Origin: Ipomoea triloba
Taxonomy: Eukaryota > Streptophyta > Magnoliopsida > Solanales > Convolvulaceae
DNA: 64,000 nucleotides
Direction of reading: 5' to 3'
Assembly (NCBI RefSeq): GCF_003576645.1
Contig: NC_044930.1
Location: 15,772,791-15,836,790, forward strand
Shown: positions 23,897-35,862 of the stretch, piece by piece
Numbering within the stretch: position 1 is the stretch's first letter
Layout of the letters: the number at the start of each line of letters is the position of its first letter
Notes under the pieces: generated by a model
Databases searched by the model: none
What the model saw: the letters and a program-made list of their open reading frames with translations, nothing else
What the model was told of the DNA's origin: nothing
Made by a program: the position numbers and the translations under genes

Positions 23897-26800
23897 TCAT
23901 ATTTTCTCCTTGTTCTCACTAGTCTTCTTCTTCTTCAACTTTTCAAGATTTTCAAGTTCCTTGAGCTGAATCATGTCATTGATTTCTTTCCTTGCTTTGA
24001 GTACATCCATGCCTTCAATCTTGTAAGCATACTTCTTGTTGATATGGAGCATAAGGTAATTTTGAGTTACTTCACAAAGATTGTCTCCTAGAATGATTCG
24101 CCATTTCCACCATTTGATCAATTCAGGAGCATTCATTCCATCTAGGAAACTCTGTCTGGTTGTAGTCATGATTTGAATGATAACATTTATCTTGGTGTGG
24201 TCTTTAGCAGTAATTTTTATGTTGTTTGCACCTTCAAGTTCTTTCAAGAACTTTTCAAATTGCTTTTGTCCTTCTTGTTGTATCCTAAAGATCTCTTCAT
24301 CTTTCTTCCTTTGCTCATATATTCATTCATTCTGATTCTTTATATATTCGACTCTGTCCTTGACAAATTTTCCTTTCCAAAACGAAGGAATGTTGCAATC
24401 TTGGTAAAATTTTTCGCTTCCTTCTTCGTATGGAACATAGTCAATCATTCATCCATCTCGTGCTCAGGTTTTTTTGTCCCTTCGACTTCTTGGTACTTGG
24501 TTCTTCGAAGGACTTTTCTTGTGTTCGCTTTGGTGATGGAGAAGGAGATGGAGTATTTCTAAGATTTAAAAAATCTTCTCTTGTTTGATTACCACTCCCT
24601 GATCATCATTTTTGTCATCTCCTCGGATCACAATTTCTTTGCCTTTGCAAGTACTCGGGGTGCTCTTGCTCTTCTCCCCCTTGTTGGCATCATTAACTTC
24701 AATCAGGCAGTCAACTTTGTTGCTTAGCCGATTAATTCACACTTGAAGCTCTTTGAGGGCCCACTCATATTCCGAGATATAGGTACCCAGTTGGTTTTGA
24801 TTGCCCGTCACATATTCGAGCTTCACACAAGAGAGATCGAGACGTTCTTTGATGAAAGCATGCTTGCTGACCAAGTCCTGTTGAAATTTCTTGATTTCGG
24901 CCAAGGAATCTTTTAAGGATCCCAGTGAGATTAAGTTCTCCGAAAAGGCAGTATCAATCTTTTGTTCAAGGGTTGTGATCCTTGCATCAACAGTAGATTT
25001 GGATGCCTTCTTCTTTTGCTTCCTTATATCCTTCTTGATTTTGGCAATGGACTCATTTATGAATTTGAAATGAGTATCCTGAGTTTTCGCCATTCCCTGT
25101 ATAGCATTTATTAGGGAAGTAAAAGCAGAAGTGGTGTTAACAATTACCTCAGAGGAGTCTGAACTCTTTGAAGCTTCGGTTGGATCAGCATGACTTTCAT
25201 TGGGAGGTGCTTCCAGATTTCCACCTTGAACCAAGGCAAGATCATGATGATTAGCCAAATCTACTGGCATGTCTTCGGATGGCTCTTGTTGCAAAGGCGA
25301 ATCCTTATGACCTGCACTACAAGACGCTTCCAAATTTTCATCTTGATTGTAGTCAGGATATGACCTTACTACAACATCAACGAGGTTCAAAGAAGAGATG
25401 ATCATGTTCTCATCTATCGAAGGCAAGTCGTCTTGATTCGCACCTCGAGACGCTTCCAAGTTTTCACCTCGGGCTAAACTCTGACTTAGCACAACAGTGT
25501 GTTCCAATGATTCGGTGTCAACAGCCATTATGTGATGTTCCTCCTTTCCTTGAGTCTCATCATGATGTACAATTTCAGTGTTAGTAGTCTTCGGGCTGTC
25601 ATCATCTTTATCATGAGGCTGGTTGGTACTAGCTTCTCCACCATCATGTCTGTCACCCGAATTATGAGGGCTGGAGGATTTTGAGGATTTACCAGAATCA
25701 TTTGTCTTTGTAGCCTCTGCAGAAAGAGGAATGAAATTTCCAGAAGGATCATCGTTGTCATCATCATCATCCTTCTTTGCAGGAGAGGTTGAATCATCGC
25801 TACACTTGTCATCAGATTTCAAGTGTAAGTCTTCCTCATCATCCATGTCTTCGGATCGATGACTCGGTCCAATGTCTGGACGGAGATCCCTTACCTCAGA
25901 TTGAGCTCTGGAAATGTTGTGAATCTTTGCAATTTGCATGCCTTCGAGCATTTGGCGTTTTCTAGGAGTTCGATAGCCAACATTCAAATTCACAGTTTTA
26001 CCAAAACGAGCTGTTCTTCCCTGTAGTTTTTCAGTAAAAACCCTTTCAATTTCCTCAGGCCTAGTTGCATAAAAAATAGACCTTGTCCCCATCCAGTCCA
26101 GCGCCCATTCTTCTTCTTCTGCCATTTCACTTATGGTGCTAGCAATGACTTGTAAGCTAGACATTCTCCATTCTTGCCAATTGTACATCCTGGCAAGCTC
26201 TCGTTTGAGAATTTCTTCATGAGAGGGCATATCTACGAGTGTCTCATCTTGAACATCAGCAACTTCAGTTAAGTCCTCGTAAGCCAACTGCTGAGCCAAA
26301 GCAGCATCAACATTGACTTGACGAGTCAAATCGTCGGATTGTAAAGCAACTTGTTATGATGACTCAGGAATTTGAGTTTGAATCTCCTCATCAGTGGAGG
26401 GGAGTTCCTAAATGCGAAGATTTGTTGCATATGGAAATAACGCTAGTGGTTGGAATTCATACCTAGCAAGTATCAGTGCAGCCACTTGAGGATGTAACCT
26501 TTCCACAATCTGTCTTCTAATGAATGGAGGTAGCGCTCTGTAAACAGGGCGCTCTTGACCAACATCTTCCCCCTCAAAGTCTTCTTCTATCCAGGTGGAG
26601 CTTGAGTTTGAGTTATTTAGAGGTTGATGTCGTATTATGGCAAGAGCTTGATTTTCAGAAGAGGGGATCACGAGTGCCAACGGTTCGGTAAGATGTTATG
26701 GGCTCGAATATAAGCTCGGGTGCAGATGGCTTTGAGGGTGAAGTTTTCGGCTTCATGAACCTAGTGAGAGGTAGTTGATCGTCCTCATCACTTTCCTCAC

Positions 26801-28172
26801 GGCTAAAATCCAAAAGAGGTGGAAGAACTCTTGCTCTTTCATCACTAAGAGCTCGACCATGATCCTCCACTATTGGTAAAACAACAGTTGATTCGGTTTC
26901 CAACATTTGATTTGACTGACCCCTCTTGGCTTTCTTCTTCGGTCGTTTCAGTTGCTTAGCCTTCCTCTTCTTTGATTCGGCGTTCTTCTCCTTTATCTTG
27001 TCCTCGTGATCAGATGAGGACTCGGGTGCTTGTGAGGGTTCAACACCTTTCGTCACTGTACTCTTTGAAGACCTCTTGTTTTTCTTCTTCGCAGGGCTGT
27101 CCGAAGGTTCCGAATCATGAGATTTTGATGCTTCAGCTATCTCTTTTCCTTTAGAATCCTTGATGGACTTGGATTCTTCCTTTTTGCTAGTAGTCTTCTT
27201 TGCTGCTTCAATTTCCTCGGCCTTTCTCTTGTTGTAGTTTGGTGGATTTGAACCCATATAGAAATGAGTTCTGTGAGTCATAGTTCCTGAGCGAAGCTTT
27301 ATGTTCTTGTCCTTTAATATCACACTGATCATAAAGCCATAGCCCAACACTTTAATAATCCATCCGGAATCTTCATCAATTCCAATCTTAATGTTGTCTC
27401 TCAAGAAATCAAATATAACCCTTGACCAATCAACGGGATATTTGTCAAGAAGAGAGCACAACATTTTCATCTTCTTCTCGGTGATTTCGTTAGTGCCAGA
27501 TTGTTTGCTTTCAATAACTTTGTTTAGGATATCAATGACAAACTCATAATCCAACTTTAACATTTTCTTCTTTAAAGAGGATGGCACAATGGATGGTTGA
27601 GAATAACCTTTCATCTTTTTCCACATGCGTTTTCGACTGAATTCCTTCCCCGAATAGTCTTTTTGATAATCCGCACTGTAAACCGGAAAATCAAAAGCAC
27701 GTCTTACATCCTCATGGGTGAGGGTCACATTAGTTCCATGAACTACTGTCTGTATTTCATCAATGCCATTTGAAGTATGAAGGGTAGCATTTATATAGAA
27801 TTGAGCAACGTCGAGAGGATACTAGGCTTTGTGTTTGAAGGTTGTAAACTTGTATAGACTGCAATCTTTGAGACATTGAATCACTTTGTTTCCAAAATCT
27901 TTGTCGATCACTTTAGAGAGAAAGTCGTCGACGTCAAGAATAGATCCTGCTTTAAGCATACAGTTTCTGGAATCTTGACCTAGAAGATGATGTAGAAAGA
28001 AGTTGATGACGGTTTTATCTTCGCATGGACGAGTAATTATCCGTGGCGGGATGAAAGATGGTTCCTTTGCCGGTGGAGAGGATGTTGGTTTGGGAGCAGG
28101 ATGATGAACATCTGGAGCATTACCAGAGGTTGAACTGGAGGTTTCAGATGATGAACTTGAACTGGAAGCTAT
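23897..28172 (-). pseudogene. Large env-like ORF downstream of pol (family A)
   Basis: Positional equivalent of the Sirevirus env-like gene; function unknown. It is homologous to 53407-56940 in family B: both begin with MAS-type serine runs and share KAGSILD, DW..[VI]IF.FL, an HR..YMG region, an acidic EE.[WF]AL.W stretch and a C-terminal I.WW motif. Here the start codon is ATA (28170-28172) in place of ATG, a TAG lies at 27822-27824, and further stops and shifts split it (pieces 27728-26655, 26680-26408, 26329-24737, 24247-23897). Lys/Arg tracts such as KKRKAKQLKRPKKKAKR look like nuclear-localisation signals. An acidic, Ser/Asp-rich centre has three G/D-x-NLEA[SP] motifs. I see no signal peptide or membrane span, so 'envelope' is a label by position only. 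Confidence 0.8.
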
Positions 28173-28337
28173 GGGTGTTTATGTGTAAGGGATGAATCTT
28201 TGATTTTGGAGAGGTAGTTTTAGGGTTTTTGGAGGGATATTCAGTTTGTGAAGGTAAAAGTGAGGAATTGAGAGAGTGAAGAAGTTTATATATGTCAGTG
28301 GGTTGCGGGTCGGGCAAAGATGGCGGGTATGGGGTGT

Positions 28338-28354
28338 ATTTATATATATAAGAC
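28338..28354 (-). promoter_or_regulatory. TATA box before the env-like ORF
   Basis: tatatatataaataca on the minus strand, about 166 bp before the (mutated) start. It is followed by a C/T-rich leader (cttcttcactctctcaattc) like a plant 5' UTR. Confidence 0.55.
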
Positions 28355-29105
28355 AATGGCCTTTAATACCCTTAATAAGAAGGGCAAATAAGATAAAGAT
28401 CCGTGTCTTCCGGCTTGAACTACAAAGACCACTTTTCCCACTTTGTGAATGTGGCATTTAATGCGGAGAGAGAATGTACTCATTACTCCATCTTTCCCAT
28501 TAATGCATATCCTTTCACTTCTGACGGTTCGTCAGTTCAAGGATAGTGGAGCGCATGCTCAAATATCATCAGCAAATTAAACATTGACACGTGTTCCCTC
28601 TCGATCCCACGTTCGTAAAGATAAACGATCAGTAACTATGCACAACAGTGACCTATTGAGAATCCTGAGTGGCTTCTTGTGCAACAAGTTTTGTGAACAA
28701 CCCCTCGGTTGGTAAGGATTCGGCGAAGACTGTAGCGAACCCTAACCCTTTTTCTTTTGTCGAGACTTTAGTATTCAGTTGTGATATGCCTCCTAGTTTT
28801 CGGTTATAATGATTCGTGTAGGTTTTTAAGAGATCACAAGCTATACCTTTTTACAATCTGTGACTTGTTATCTTGATTTAAGATATAAGAAGAATCATAA
28901 AAGAGAACTTTTATTTCAACAACACGATACATCCGTTTAAAACAGAAGAGAACATCCAACCATGTCCCGCTTTCATCTCGAGGAGTTGAAACTACTTCCT
29001 CGTCTTGCCCTTTCCTTTAGCCATTGCCTTAGCTTACCTGCTATTGGCAGTGGACATCAGGCTTTGTCCTTGGCTGCTCTCCGGAGTCGGAGGGCTTTGA
29101 ACTGG
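28355..29105. other. Spacer between accessory ORFs of family A
   Basis: About 0.75 kb with no long frame. It holds the presumed upstream promoter region of the env-like ORF. Confidence 0.6.
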
Positions 29106-29675
29106 TCATGCACTTAGGGCTAAGTCCTCATGAAAGCGTTGCCACTCCCTCACCTTATGGTCCCAAGAGGGAGGCATTGGGGCATATCCAGGTTCATTCT
29201 CTTGAACAGAAGACCCGTCAGGAGCTTCATCTGGTTCAAGCATTTCCTCAAGATAACGAAGGTAGTCTTCGTCAAAGTCCTCGGGACGAGGTTGGTTTTG
29301 TCCTTGTGGTGGGGGTTGAGCTTCAGCATGATTTTCTTGATACCATTGCTGAATCTCGTTCCACTCCTCGTCATTTGAAATGCCAGAATGAGGTGGAGAA
29401 CGCCTGGGTATGATATCTTGATCAGGCCAGAATAGTTCATCATTCGGAGGCGCTAGTCCTAGGACAGAGAGGGTTGGCTATCTGGGGACTTCTTCTGAGT
29501 CTGAGTCTGAAAGCTCAAGAGGATGGTTGGAGTTGTCTCCTTCCAGAGGCTGTCCTTTTTCAGCCCTTAGCTTGTTGAGCTTTTCATCCCCAGCTTTCAA
29601 CATCAAACAGAACGAGAACCTTTTCTTAGCTGGCTTGTCTTCGAACTGAGCCTTCTTGCCTTTACCTTTATCCAT
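29106..29675 (-). pseudogene. Small Lys-rich then acidic accessory ORF (family A)
   Basis: Unrecognised protein of about 189 codons, lying between pol and the env-like ORF. It starts MDKGKGKK at 29675. The first third is basic with the motif KKRFSFCLMLKAGDEKL. It becomes acidic (SDSDSEE) and continues, after an in-frame TAG (29478-29480), through a Pro/Gln/Asp/Glu-rich part containing EDFDEDYLRYLEEMLE to a TGA at 29106. The first part resembles the orphan ORF at 37160 (RFSF, then G-D and a P-[LI]-[ED]-[LI] step at nearly the same spacing). The family B homologue begins at 57952. I do not know its function. The basic start could bind nucleic acid; that is inference. Confidence 0.7.
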
Positions 29676-29742
29676 ACCTACAAAACAGAAGACGACACAA
29701 GAAAGAGAAGTTAGGGATACTTCTTTCTTCCTTAGACGTGAT

Positions 29743-29776
29743 CTATTTATAGGGGTGTTTGGGCGATTTTGATTGG
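29743..29776 (-). promoter_or_regulatory. TATA and CCAAT boxes before the small accessory ORF
   Basis: CTATAAATAG at 29743-29752, 68 bp before the ATG at 29675. CCAAT lies at 29772-29776, about 20 bp further upstream. The spacing and order are those of a plant polymerase II promoter, and the same ten bases precede the homologues at 37093 and 57990. Confidence 0.6.
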
Positions 29777-29938
29777 CTGAGATGAATATGAAAAGACCAT
29801 TCAAAGCACAAGCATCCAAAATGTTTGATCTTATCTCCAATAAAAGTCCGTGACTTATGAAATTTATGGCTTCATTGAATGCTGCACGCCATAAATGAAA
29901 CGTCCCTTCAGTTTCGTAAGCATTCGTTTGTTCGTGTG

Positions 29939-31020
29939 TTAGCTCATCTCTATCATGCCAAGCTCATGGCGAAGTGCAGAGAATCTTGTCTCGGCAAGCG
30001 GTTTAGTGAGAATATCGGCACGTTGGTCATCAGTGTTCACGTATTCAAGCTTGATATCCTTTTTCTCAACATGATCTCGGATAAAGTGATATTTGATATC
30101 AATATGTTTAGTCCTCGAGTGAAGCACATGATTTTGAGTAATGGCAATAGCACTTGTATTATCACACAAAATGCTCACTTCCCGTGCTGAGACTCCATAA
30201 TCCTTCAGTTGTTGCACCATCCATAATATTTGTGCACAACAGCTTCCCGTGGCTATGTATTCTGCTTCAGCAGTACTTGTGGCAATAGAGTTTTGCTTTT
30301 TGCTGAACCAAGAGACAAGCCTTCCCCCTAAGAACTGGCATGTCCCTGATGTACTTTTTCGATCAATCTTACATCCAGCGAAATCTGCATCCGAGTACCC
30401 AACAAGGTCAAAGACTCCATTCTTCGATACCAAAGTCCTACGCTTTGAGTTCCTTTAAGATATCTTTGTATCTTTTTAGCAGCACTTAGATGGCTCTCCT
30501 TGGGATTAGCTTGAAAACGGGCACAAACACCTTTATCTGTTCCAATTTCAGAGATAAAGCCGTGTGGTTGCTCAACGTAGACTTCTTCTTCTTCTAAGAG
30601 TCTATTTAGAAATGCACTTTTAACATCCATTTGAAATACTTTGAAGTTCTTGTATGCAGCATAAGCTAGAAATTTTCTGATTGCTTCAAGTGTAGCTACA
30701 GGAGCGAAGGTTTCGTCAAAATCAATGCCTTCTTCTTGACAATAACCTTTGGCAACAAGTCGAGCCTTGTTCCTAACAATGACTCCTTGCTCATTCATCT
30801 TGTTTCTGAAAACCCATTTCGTTCCAATGACATTTTGATGAGTTGGACGAGGAACTAACTCCCATACGTTGTTCCTCTCGAATTGATGTGATTCATCTTG
30901 CATAGAAATAACCCAATCCGAATCATTCAATGCTTCGTCTATTGTCTTCGGTTCTATTTGTGATATGAAACATGCCATCATGCACTCCCGAATGGATGCA
31001 CGAGTTCTTACTCCATCGTG
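29939..31020 (-). pseudogene. Reverse transcriptase/RNase H with catalytic deletion (family A)
   Basis: RT and RNase H part of pol. The N-terminal RT ([39 protein letters not shown]) is followed directly by [15 protein letters not shown]. The 171 residues present here in the family B copy, including the polymerase YVDD motif, are absent (junction near 30530). RNase H follows with [13 protein letters not shown] and DNTSAI, ending in GMIEMS at 29939, but it is in another frame (shift near 30430). Without YVDD the enzyme could not polymerise. The deletion keeps the reading frame, so it may have arisen while coding constraint did not matter, or by chance. Confidence 0.9.
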
Positions 31021-31026
31021 AATGTC

Positions 31027-32253
31027 TCAAATGATTTGATCTTGAGGATGATTCCTTAACCATCTTAGATCTGGTTGAAATATAGTTGATGGTGCTCCCT
31101 CATCTACTATAGGATCTCCTTGAATGATTTCACCTTGGTTTACTTCATGTAGATCTAGTTCGGTAGGAATGGTTTGTAATACTTCGGGTTCAGATGAATT
31201 ATTCAGTAGATGATTTGAGAAAATTTGAAAATCATCTTCCTTATATTCTATGTCTTTAGATAAGTCCTTAGTTTCTCCAGTCTTCGTATCCTTCTGAACT
31301 TGTGTCTTTTCAGAGTTGGCCATGTGATCTGTGGAGATTTCATCGAAGACTACATGGATAGACTCCTCTATCACCATAGTTCGTTTATTCAGAACTTGGA
31401 AAGCCTTGCTTTTGTCAGAATAGCCTATGAATAGACCTTCATCTGCGCGTTCATCGAAAGCTTTGAGGTGTGTCTTTCCATTGTTATGAATGAAGCATTT
31501 GCTTCCGAAGATATGAAAATATCTTACAACAGGCTTCTTGCCTTTCCATAGTTCATAGGGAGTAATCCAATGAATTTTGTGAATTAGAGATATGTTTTGG
31601 GTATAACAGGCTATGTTGATGGCTTCAGCCCAAAAACGCTTAGGCAAACCTAAGAAAGCAATCATTGATCTTGCTACATCCTTAAGAGTTCTGTTCCTTT
31701 TTTCAGCAACACCATTTTGCTGAGGAGTTCTTGTTGCAGATAACTGATGGAGGATTCCATATTGTCCACAGAAATCTTGTATCACTTTATTCATGAATTC
31801 TGTTCCCTAATCTGATCAGATTTTGATAATGTTTAGATCCTTTTCTGTTTGAAGTCTTCGTAGAAGATCAGGCAGAACCTTCTCGGTTTCATTCTTCTTC
31901 TTTAAAAAGGATGTCCAAGTGTATCTTGTGTAGCTATCTACTACCACAAGAGTGTATTTCCTTCCGCTTAAACTTACAGGATGAACTGGTCCAAATAAGT
32001 CCATGTGAAGCAGACTCAATGGTTTTGAATTGGTATCAATGCATTTTGACTTGAACGAAGACTTGATTTGTTTCCCTTTTTGACAAGTTTCACAAATTTT
32101 ATCCTTGTCATAAGTTACATTGGGTAATCCCTCGACCAATTCTTTTCTTGCAAGCTTGTTGATGCCCTTGAAGTTGAGATGATTAAGTTTATGGTGCCAT
32201 TCCCAACTTAGGTGTCTTTTGCTTTTGGCAAATAAGCAAGTGTTCGGCTTCAC
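31027..32253 (-). pseudogene. Integrase, broken by two adjacent stops (family A)
   Basis: Copia integrase. The zinc region HHCC (WHHKLNHLN ... CETCQKGKQ) is at about 32100-32200, the first catalytic Asp in HMDLFGP (about 32000), and the Glu in NGVAEKRNRTLKD (about 31700). The second Asp motif reads as stop-SD-stop at 31818-31807, where family B has RSDQGGEF. Both stops fit C-to-T changes of CGA and CAG. The C-terminal part has the chromatin-targeting-side linker rich in acidic residues typical of Sireviruses, and ends in a TAA or TGA near 31027. Dead copy. Confidence 0.88.
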
Positions 32254-32259
32254 AGTGTC

Positions 32260-32590
32260 TCATGTAACTACGTACATGTTCTTTCTCCGTTTGGCAGTTA
32301 GAACAACTTCACGATCCTTTTCTGAAATAACTTGACATAGATCCTTTGAGAATTCGACTTTATATCCTTTGTCGCAGAATTGACTTGTGCTTAAGAGGTT
32401 GAATTTCAGTCCTTCAACAGAGGAAACTTCTTGAATAGTTAGGCCATTCTTCGTGACTTCCTGTGCCCATGGTTCATCCACTTGAGTTCCCACCAAAAAC
32501 AACTTTAGGACCATTCTTGACTTTGAAATTGCTCAGTTCTGACTTGTCACCGGTCATGTGTCTTGAGCATCCACTATCTACATACCATAT
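32260..32590 (-). pseudogene. Protease and pre-integrase region (family A)
   Basis: The protease active site DSGCSRHMTG is at about 32547-32578. The frame then shifts near 32500, and the conserved FNLLSTSQFCDKGYKVEF appears in another frame. A TGA (32260) replaces what is Trp in the family B copies. Confidence 0.82.
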
Positions 32591-32615
32591 TGTCCTGTTA
32601 CCCTACATCCAAAGA

Positions 32616-33110
32616 TTAGGTTGTTTTAGGTACCCATACCTTCTTGGGTCCCTGCGGGTTAGTGGTAAGCTTGAGCATCCATGCATACCTAGAACCTGTG
32701 AGGTTCATCCTTGGTCCACGATACCCGTTAAAAACATGATAATTATATGTAATAACATAATAGGCTTGAGGAGACTTGGGTGAATAAACCTTTTGAAAAG
32801 AGGGTGTTTGTTTATTTGTGTTTATCCTGGTGTAGGAGGTCTGCTTTTGTCTATGTGTGAGCAGAAATTTTGCTTTTGTCATAGGCTCATAGTCCATGAA
32901 CCAGTCCTTGTCACTAGGATAAAGTCGATCTACCATCACTGCCCTTATGCCTACTTGAGAACTTTTTGAAATTCTTGACACTATTCGGGTAAGGACTCGG
33001 CCTACCCTGAGGTCTACCTTTGCGTTGCCTCGGTGAATAGTGTTGCCTCTTTTTGCTATGGAATTTTCCTTTCGATTGGTTGTTCCTTTTTGGTTGACCA
33101 TTGGCAATAA
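32616..33110 (-). pseudogene. gag C-terminus (family A), truncated
   Basis: Lys/Arg/Gln-rich tail ending VWVPKTT before TAA, matching WVPKSA of family B. The zinc knuckle, coiled coil and helical domain are missing because the element breaks off near 33110-33127. Confidence 0.82.
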
Positions 33111-33127
33111 GGAGTATATGAAATATC

Positions 33128-33897
33128 ATGCTTCATTACAACATATAATTTATCACAATGTTCTTAAATAAATAATTCCTAAGGTTTGAATTGATACTCC
33201 TGGAAAATTGCATGTTTTGGAACACAAAAATGAACAAAAATTTATTAATTTTCAATTTTTTAACCAAACCAAATAGTGGACAAAAACTTATAGGAAATAC
33301 TGACCACCCATCAAAAGTGATTGAAATTATATCTTTGATGGATGGTCAAAAAATAAATAATCCTAGTAAAAAAAAACTTAATTTCTGTCCAGAAATTTCT
33401 TTTTTTTTTTTTTGTGAAAATTTTTACTTACATATATTGATGAAAGGAAGAGGAGAAAAGAAAAATAGAACCCCCAAGAAAACAAGAGGAGAAAGGGATA
33501 AGGAAGAGCTCGGTCGTGGTTGAAAAAAGATAATGAAAAGGAGGAAATAAAATAAAAAAATATAAATTTTTTTTTTGGTTTATAGAAAATTAAAAAAAAA
33601 ACTTTGCAATGGTATCATGGTTAACTTTGTTTTAAAATATTTTTTTACCACTGAAAATTGCCAGCAATGGCTATTTTTCTTGGTTGATCCAATTATCCAA
33701 TTCTTCTAATCACTTTTATTGGTAGTCAATGTTATCGATCATATTTTACTAGTGGTAAAATTTAGAGACAAACATTTTTCATATCTTTAAAGCGATTAAA
33801 AAAAATTGGTCAAAAATTCAATTTCAAACCACAAATCTTAAATTTCCTATTCCTTTCAGGTGATTATAAATTTTGAATTTTACACGTATGTTAATGA
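33128..33897. other. AT-rich non-coding DNA
   Basis: A- and T-runs. One 110-codon frame (33191-33523) is low-complexity and unconvincing. Confidence 0.5.
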
Positions 33898-34885
33898 CAA
33901 ATTTTACTGTGGACCACGGTCTATATAGTAATGTGGTCCATGAAATAAATATCATTTTAATTACACATAAGTTTCATTTGACAATATTGTTCTGTTTTTA
34001 GTTTCATTTTTCACACACACTAGTTTCATTATAGTAATACTAAAATATCATTTTAATTCTACTACAGTTTCATTATTTGACAATATACATTATTGTATGA
34101 GCTATATTTTGTAGTTTCAGTTTTTACCAATATTGCAAAAATCCGGCCTAGGCGCTAGGCGCTGGTCGACCACCCAGCGTATCACCTAAAATGGTGGTCT
34201 AGGTAGCTGGCTAGCTAGGCGACCGCCTAGGCCGCCTAAGCACTTCTTAGGTTGCCTAAGCACCGTCTAGGCCGCTTAGGCACTGACTGTCTAGGCCTGA
34301 CTAGACCGCCTAGGCACCAACTAGGCCACCTAGTTGGCCAATTAACTAGTGTTTTCTTTTTTCATAATGGGCTATTTCACTCAAACACAACATCGTTTTG
34401 AGCAAAATAACCCTAAATTGTACAAACTCTAAATAGTTTTAGAGTAATATTTAATCTTTTAGTATTAACTATTAAAGTATTATATAATTTATAATTATTA
34501 GTGTTTAAAAAATAAAAAATACTCAAACAAATTTTTTAAAAATTAAAAATAAAATAAAAAATACACTAACGCCTAGGCGCCGATTAATCTCCGCCTAGGA
34601 GTCCTAGGCGCTAGGCGCTCCCTGAGCGCCCTAGGAGTGCCTAACGATTTTTTCAACCATGTTTTTTTACACACACTAGTTTGATTTTAACAACACTAAA
34701 GTATCATTTTAATTATACTACAGTTTCATTTAACAATAATATACGTTGTTACAATGAGCTCTATTTTTTAATTTCATTTTCTACACACATTAATTTCATT
34801 TTATCAACACTAAAATATTATTAATTATACTATAATTTCATTTGATCACCATGGTCCATATAGCACTATGGGACATGGTCCACCG
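33898..34885. repeat. Terminally inverted element with tandem units
   Basis: The ends gtggaccacggtct and, on the other strand, ggtggaccatgtccc form imperfect inverted termini. Inside, an approximately 115-125-bp unit (cacacactagtttcatt ... ctacagtttcatt ... gagctatattttg) occurs about three times. The second unit is interrupted by the cctaggcg element at 34128-34662. Confidence 0.6.
34128..34662. mobile_element. cctaggcg element, full copy
   Basis: GC-rich blocks with gcctaggc and ctaggcgctaggcgct at both ends surround an AT-rich middle. The ends ttgcaaaaatccggcctagg and, inverted, ttgaaaaaatcgttaggc suggest short inverted termini. A truncated relative is at 8003-8200. The class is unknown. 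Confidence 0.5.
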
Positions 34886-35700
34886 TATAACAATTGTATG
34901 TTGACATTCAGAGTCAAAGACTTGGGCCTTATAAAATTTGATACTAGGTTAAAGACAATGAGCTTGCCCTTTTTTTAAGCTCATCCTATATAATATTATT
35001 GTCTTTCTTTTCAAGATGAATTGACCTTTAAATTGTTTAAAATTTTTATAGTTATTATTTATTAAATGCCTATTAAGATGTCTTCATGTATGTGTTAAAA
35101 CTTTTCATTAATAATAATAATAACAATAGTAATATATAATGACATATATATATATTTTTATGTTTGTAAGTTACACATAGGGCTAGCTAGGGTCACACCC
35201 ATGGTTTCCCCATAATAAATATATCATTGCACTACGATATTACTTATTATATATCTGTGAGACAATTAAAGTCAAAATGCATGCTTTGAAAGGCAATATA
35301 ATGGAGACAAAATATTGATTAGATTGGTGTGGATTTGCAGGATTAGTACTAGAAAATAATTTTAAAACGTTATGATGACGATACCTTTTTCAAATGGTAC
35401 ATACAAATGATGCCATGAAGATTGAGTGGAGAAAGTTTGCGAATTTGGACAAATAATATAGATAAACAACCATGTTCCTAACCTATAGTATGGTAGCTTC
35501 ATGTCGAAGAAATCAAGACCGCATATATACGGAGTATTAGTTAATTATATAAAAGACAATCATGATTATTAACTAAAACTGCCATTAAATTTATTGGACC
35601 TATTGACTAGTAATGATAATGTCCCGTGAGATTAATATAAGGATGTGAGGTCGACCCAAGAATACATGTTCAATGTCAAAATTATTTTTCTTACTGCGAC
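34886..35700. other. AT-rich non-coding DNA
   Basis: Nothing recognisable. Confidence 0.5.
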
Positions 35701-35702
35701 AC

Positions 35703-35734
<32 letters not shown>

Positions 35735-35862
35735 GAGTACTATTGACTCTGTTACAATGCAGTATCGAACTCACCCCCTTCCATATGGGAGTGCAACCGG
35801 GTGCCACTAGACCACAAGGTCTTGGCAATTATTATTATTATTATTGTTGTTGTTGTTGTTGT
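35701..35862 (-). repeat. (att)n, short SINE, (att)n(gtt)n
   Basis: A shortened copy of the 6214/7279 SINE (35734-35826 on the minus strand; A box tggtctagtggcacccgg, decayed B box) sits inside a trinucleotide repeat. The target duplication cannot be told from the microsatellite. Confidence 0.75.

Larger units (their letters stand above)
22325..33127 (-). mobile_element. Sirevirus-like Ty1/copia element, family A, 5'-truncated
   Basis: Minus-strand element. From right to left: gag C-terminus, protease, integrase, RT/RNase H, a small accessory ORF, a large env-like ORF, polypurine tract, 3' LTR. The 5' LTR and most of gag are missing (break near 33110-33127). The 3' LTR lies next to the decayed copia at 18947-22300, separated by 24 bp. 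Four coding regions carry stops, and RT has lost its catalytic centre, so the copy is dead. Its LTR family also supplies the solo LTRs at 42089 and 46731. Confidence 0.92.

Noticed and set aside
33191..33523. 110-codon frame
   Set aside because: Low-complexity Lys/Asn/Phe composition in AT-rich DNA; no start context or neighbours.
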